The translations under genes and the position numbers were made by a program. Of a stretch of 7,802 bases of DNA, positions 5,563 to 7,802 are shown piece by piece; the first letter of the stretch is position 1; every line of letters begins with the position of its first letter. The stretch spans positions 3,594 through 11,395 of the forward strand of contig PMLN01000386.1 of the NCBI GenBank assembly GCA_003158885.1, read 5' to 3'. The notes under the pieces are model-generated. The model was not told where the DNA came from, did no database searches, and saw only the letters and a program-made list of their open reading frames with translations. The stretch is from Anaerolineae bacterium. GTDB lineage: Bacteria > Chloroflexota > Anaerolineae > Anaerolineales > Villigracilaceae.

Positions 5563-6336
5563 CTAAACTTTTATCTGTGCCACACCCGAACTGATCTTGT
5601 AATCGCCCAGCGGGAAATAGGCAGCCATTTTATCTCCCACGAACTTAAGCGATTCGACCGGCGTCAGATTCCAGTTGGTCGGGCAGGTGGAAAGCAGCTC
5701 GACCATCGAGAAGCCAAGCCCGCGCACCTGCGTTTCAAACGCCAGGCGAATGGCCTTCTTCGCCATGCGGATGTTCTTTGGATCGTGTAACGACCGCCGC
5801 ACCACATATCCTGCACCGTCCAGGGTTGCCAGCAATTCGGATGTGCGGATCGGATAACCTTGGGTTTCCACATCGCGGCCGTTGGGGGATGAAGTCGTCT
5901 TCATGCCCGGCAGGGTGGTGGGAGCCATTTGCCCGCCGGTCATGCCGAAGTTGGCGTTGTTGATGAAGATCACCGTGATGTTTTCTCCGCGTGCCGCCGC
6001 GTGCACGATCTCTCCCATGCCGATCGAAGCCAGATCGCCGTCGCCTTGATAGGTGAAGACCACCCGGTCGGGTAACACGCGTTTGATGCCGGTCGCCATG
6101 GCCGGGGCGCGTCCATGCGGCGCTTCAACGAAGTCGGTGTCGAAATAGTTGTAGGCAAATACCGCACAGCCCACAGGCGCCACGCCGATGGTCTTATCCA
6201 ACACGCCCATTTCTTCCAACACTTCCGCCACAAGCCGGTGCGCGATGCCGTGGGTACAACCGGGGCAATAGTGGGTCGGGGCATCGGTAAAGCCTTCAGG
6301 TCGTTCGTAAACCAGGTTATTTGGAGTTGGTACCAT
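5563..6336 (-). CDS. korB: 2-oxoacid:ferredoxin oxidoreductase, beta subunit (TPP-binding)
   Basis: Thiamine-pyrophosphate-binding catalytic subunit, 257 residues, the usual beta-chain length. HYCPGCTHG (22-30) is the conserved N-terminal motif, HGRAPAMATG (74-83) follows, and the TPP/Mg site runs from GDGD (98-101) to INNANFGMTGGQ (125-136). With the alpha chain it decarboxylates a 2-oxoacid and passes electrons to ferredoxin. The start is taken as the ATG at 6336, with GAGGA a few bases upstream. An in-frame start at 6402 would add 22 residues that run back through a palindromic intergenic element and match nothing in the family, so it was rejected. It lies 70 bp after the alpha gene. The short beta chain without its own iron-sulfur domain fits KOR/VOR-type enzymes rather than single-chain pyruvate oxidoreductases. 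Confidence 0.95.
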   Translation of the reverse strand: MVPTPNNLVYERPEGFTDAPTHYCPGCTHGIAHRLVAEVLEEMGVLDKTIGVAPVGCAVFAYNYFDTDFVEAPHGRAPAMATGIKRVLPDRVVFTYQGDGDLASIGMGEIVHAAARGENITVIFINNANFGMTGGQMAPTTLPGMKTTSSPNGRDVETQGYPIRTSELLATLDGAGYVVRRSLHDPKNIRMAKKAIRLAFETQVRGLGFSMVELLSTCPTNWNLTPVESLKFVGDKMAAYFPLGDYKISSGVAQIKV

Positions 6337-6356
6337 ATTTTCCTCATGAAGCGGGG

Positions 6357-6401
6357 TGCGAAGTCTTCGCGTAGCATCCCCGAAGGGGACTAGACTTCGC
6401 A
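6357..6401. repeat. Nested palindrome between alpha and beta genes
   Basis: An outer 10-bp perfect inverted repeat, TGCGAAGTCT (6357-6366) with AGACTTCGCA (6392-6401), encloses a second hairpin, TCCCC (6377-6381) with GGGGA (6385-6389) around a GAA loop. It fills most of the 70-bp gap and starts six bases after the alpha stop in the direction of transcription. There is no U-run, so it is probably not a terminator. It looks like a REP-type dispersed palindrome or an mRNA-processing/stabilising structure. Confidence 0.7.
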
Positions 6402-6406
6402 TTCCG

Positions 6407-7522
6407 TTATTTCATCGCAACCATTCTCTCGTACCACGCATCGCGCGGGTTGATATCGGCGGTAATTTTGCCGGATGCCATTCGGTGAATTTCGCCGAGC
6501 ACCTCATCAGGGAACGGCACCACGCCGCCCATGCGCCCATAGAATTCAACCGGCACGCGGCCTTTGACGGCTAGGCGGACATCCTCCAGCATTTGGCCCG
6601 AATTCATCTCGACGACCAGCATGCCGCTCACACGCTTGGCCAAGTCTTCGATGGCACCCGATGGGAACGGGCTTACCGTCACCGGTCTTAACAACCCGAC
6701 CTTGATTCCCTCCTGGCGTGCGGCCCGCACCGCGGAGAGTGAAACGCGCCCGGCTGTTCCGAACCCGATCACTACATACTCGGCATCCTCCATGAAATAT
6801 TCTTTATAGCGCACTTCATTGGCCTGGATTTGTTTCCAGCGTTCCAGCAGGCGCAGGTTGGTCTTCTCTTCCTCGTATGGATCGAGATAAATTGAAGTAA
6901 GCAGGCGGCGTTCACGTTTTCCCATTTTTCCATTGGTTGCCCAATCCCAATCCTTGCGGACCACAGGCTTCATCTCGGGAAACTGGATTGGCTCCATCAT
7001 TTGTCCGATGCAGCCATCGGCAATGATCATGGTGACCATGCGGTATTTTTCAGCGAGGTCGAAGGAAAGCATGGTCAGGTCGACCGCTTCCTGGACCGAA
7101 GCCGGAGCCAGCACAATGCGTGGATAATCGCCGTGCCCGCCGCCATGCACAGCCTGGTTGTAATCTCCCTGTGACGGGGCGATATTGCCGAGTCCCGGTC
7201 CGCCGCGCATGACGTTGACCAGTACCATGGGGATTTCCGTTCCCGCGATATACGATATGCCTTCCATCATCAGGCTCACGCCCGGGCTGGAGGAGGTGGA
7301 CATCACGCGCACACCCGCGCAGGCCGCGCCGTAAACCATGTTGATCGCGCCGAGTTCGCTTTCCGCTTGAACGAAGGCGCGTCCGAGTTCGGGCATCCGG
7401 CGCGAGAGGTATTCCAGAATTTCGGTTTGGGGTGTGATCGGGTATCCGAAGTACGCTTCCAGCCCCGCGCGAACGGCGGCTTCTGCGATGGCTTGGTTGC
7501 CTTCCCATAATTCACGTGTCAT
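6407..7522 (-). CDS. korA: 2-oxoacid:ferredoxin oxidoreductase, alpha subunit (KorA/VorB family)
   Basis: Alpha chain of the oxidoreductase, 371 residues. The N-terminal pyrimidine-binding domain carries GNQAIAEAAVRAG (8-20), YFGYPITPQTEI (24-35), QAESELGAINM (52-62), STSSSPGVSLMMEGISY (75-91), VMRGGPGLGN (104-113) and GGGHGDYPRIVLAP (127-140). A C-terminal transketolase-like domain follows, with VIGFGTAGRV and VGLLRPVTVSPFP. These segments closely resemble the VorB group, often annotated as the 3-methyl-2-oxobutanoate (branched-chain) enzyme, but KorA of 2-oxoglutarate synthase is similar, so the substrate is left open. The start is the ATG at 7522, with GGAG six bases upstream; an upstream in-frame ATG (MEKC...) has no such site. 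The frame stays open to 7789, but that extension is an out-of-frame reading of the ferredoxin gene. It lies 80 bp after the ferredoxin gene. Confidence 0.95.
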   Translation of the reverse strand: MTRELWEGNQAIAEAAVRAGLEAYFGYPITPQTEILEYLSRRMPELGRAFVQAESELGAINMVYGAACAGVRVMSTSSSPGVSLMMEGISYIAGTEIPMVLVNVMRGGPGLGNIAPSQGDYNQAVHGGGHGDYPRIVLAPASVQEAVDLTMLSFDLAEKYRMVTMIIADGCIGQMMEPIQFPEMKPVVRKDWDWATNGKMGKRERRLLTSIYLDPYEEEKTNLRLLERWKQIQANEVRYKEYFMEDAEYVVIGFGTAGRVSLSAVRAARQEGIKVGLLRPVTVSPFPSGAIEDLAKRVSGMLVVEMNSGQMLEDVRLAVKGRVPVEFYGRMGGVVPFPDEVLGEIHRMASGKITADINPRDAWYERMVAMK

Positions 7523-7558
7523 ACATTTCTCCATTTTTATCCGCGCCTGAACGCGAAA

Positions 7559-7598
7559 CGCACGAAACTTTTCTTCGTGCGGCTTCGTGTTCTTCGTG
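7559..7598. repeat. CTTCGTG repeats and hairpin in the delta-alpha gap
   Basis: CTTCGTG occurs three times in direct orientation (7573, 7583 and 7592; spacings 10 and 9). The first copy also pairs with an inverted copy to form an 8-bp hairpin, CGCACGAA (7559-7566) with TTCGTGCG (7574-7581) and a 7-base loop. The repeats occupy much of the 80-bp space between the ferredoxin stop and the alpha ribosome binding site. The hairpin would form just upstream of that site in the mRNA. Confidence 0.6.
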
Positions 7599-7602
7599 GA
7601 TT

Positions 7603-7802
7603 TTATGCTGTTACAGCCACAGCCTTTTTGATTTCGCGGTAGACGGTGATCGCCGCATCCGGACAGACCAGCGCACAAATGGCACATCCCGTGCAGCCGT
7701 CCTTGAACGTGTGTGCGGGGTGATAACCGGTCGGCGTCAGGCGCGACATATCCAATTCCATCACCTCGGGCGGACAAGCGCTGATGCACAATTCACAACC
7801 CT
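7603..7802 (-). CDS. korD: 2-oxoacid:ferredoxin oxidoreductase, delta subunit (2[4Fe-4S] ferredoxin), 5' end outside window
   Basis: Ferredoxin-like electron-transfer subunit; the last 65 residues are visible and the start lies beyond the right edge. Two cluster motifs are present. The first, GCELCISACP, lacks only its leading cysteine, which would be three residues before the first visible one and so outside the window. The second, CTGCAICALVCP, is complete (C-x2-C-x2-C-x3-C-P). Such two-cluster chains take electrons from the catalytic alpha/beta subunits and pass them to soluble ferredoxin. The tail ends REIKKAVAVTA followed by TAA. It is the first visible gene of the operon; the promoter is not in the window. 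A general ferredoxin is possible, but the position directly before alpha, beta and gamma makes the delta subunit much more likely. Confidence 0.92.
   Translation of the reverse strand, partial: GCELCISACPPEVMELDMSRLTPTGYHPAHTFKDGCTGCAICALVCPDAAITVYREIKKAVAVTA

Noticed and set aside
6337..6402. 22-residue N-terminal extension of the beta subunit
   Set aside because: It would be translated from the palindromic intergenic element and does not resemble the family; the ATG at 6336 has its own GAGGA site.
7523..7789. 89-residue N-terminal extension of the alpha subunit
   Set aside because: This stretch reads the ferredoxin gene and the repeat-filled gap in the wrong frame; the alpha family begins at the ATG at 7522, which has a GGAG site.

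Overview
The window comes from a bacterium that, from protein style, is most likely an anaerobic member of the Chloroflexota (Anaerolineae-like). This is inferred from the Thr/Ala/Pro-linked peptide-binding lipoprotein, a ferredoxin-dependent 2-oxoacid oxidoreductase and the many small repeats between genes. No marker gene is present, so the taxonomy is tentative. Every supported gene reads on the minus strand, so transcription runs from high to low coordinates.

Right part (7802 to 4922): a four-subunit 2-oxoacid:ferredoxin oxidoreductase operon in the order delta (2[4Fe-4S] ferredoxin, cut by the window edge), alpha, beta, gamma. It oxidatively decarboxylates 2-oxoacids to acyl-CoA and reduces ferredoxin. 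The gaps between its genes (80, 70 and 98 bp) each hold a different small repeat or palindrome, and a further degenerate heptamer tract begins at the gamma-subunit stop codon.

Middle (4921 to 4408): a gap of about 500 bp that holds the 3' remnant of an ISKra4-like transposase gene. Just past its end lies a strong sigma-70-type promoter (TTGACG, 16 bp, TATAAT) facing the transporter genes.

Left part (4407 to 1): a peptide-type (Dpp/Opp) ABC transporter operon. It has two ATPases that overlap by one base (dppD-like, dppF-like), a substrate-binding lipoprotein, two hairpins, and the first 45 codons of a DppB-type permease cut by the left edge. Together the two operons fit peptide uptake feeding oxidation of amino-acid-derived 2-oxoacids, but that functional link is inference.

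The standout is the binding protein (289..2322). Its signal peptide and linker are followed by the half of the family-5 solute-binding fold that is normally C-terminal, then by the half that is normally N-terminal, and then a stop. It reads as an in-frame, near-residue-clean circular permutation of a DppA/OppA-type protein.
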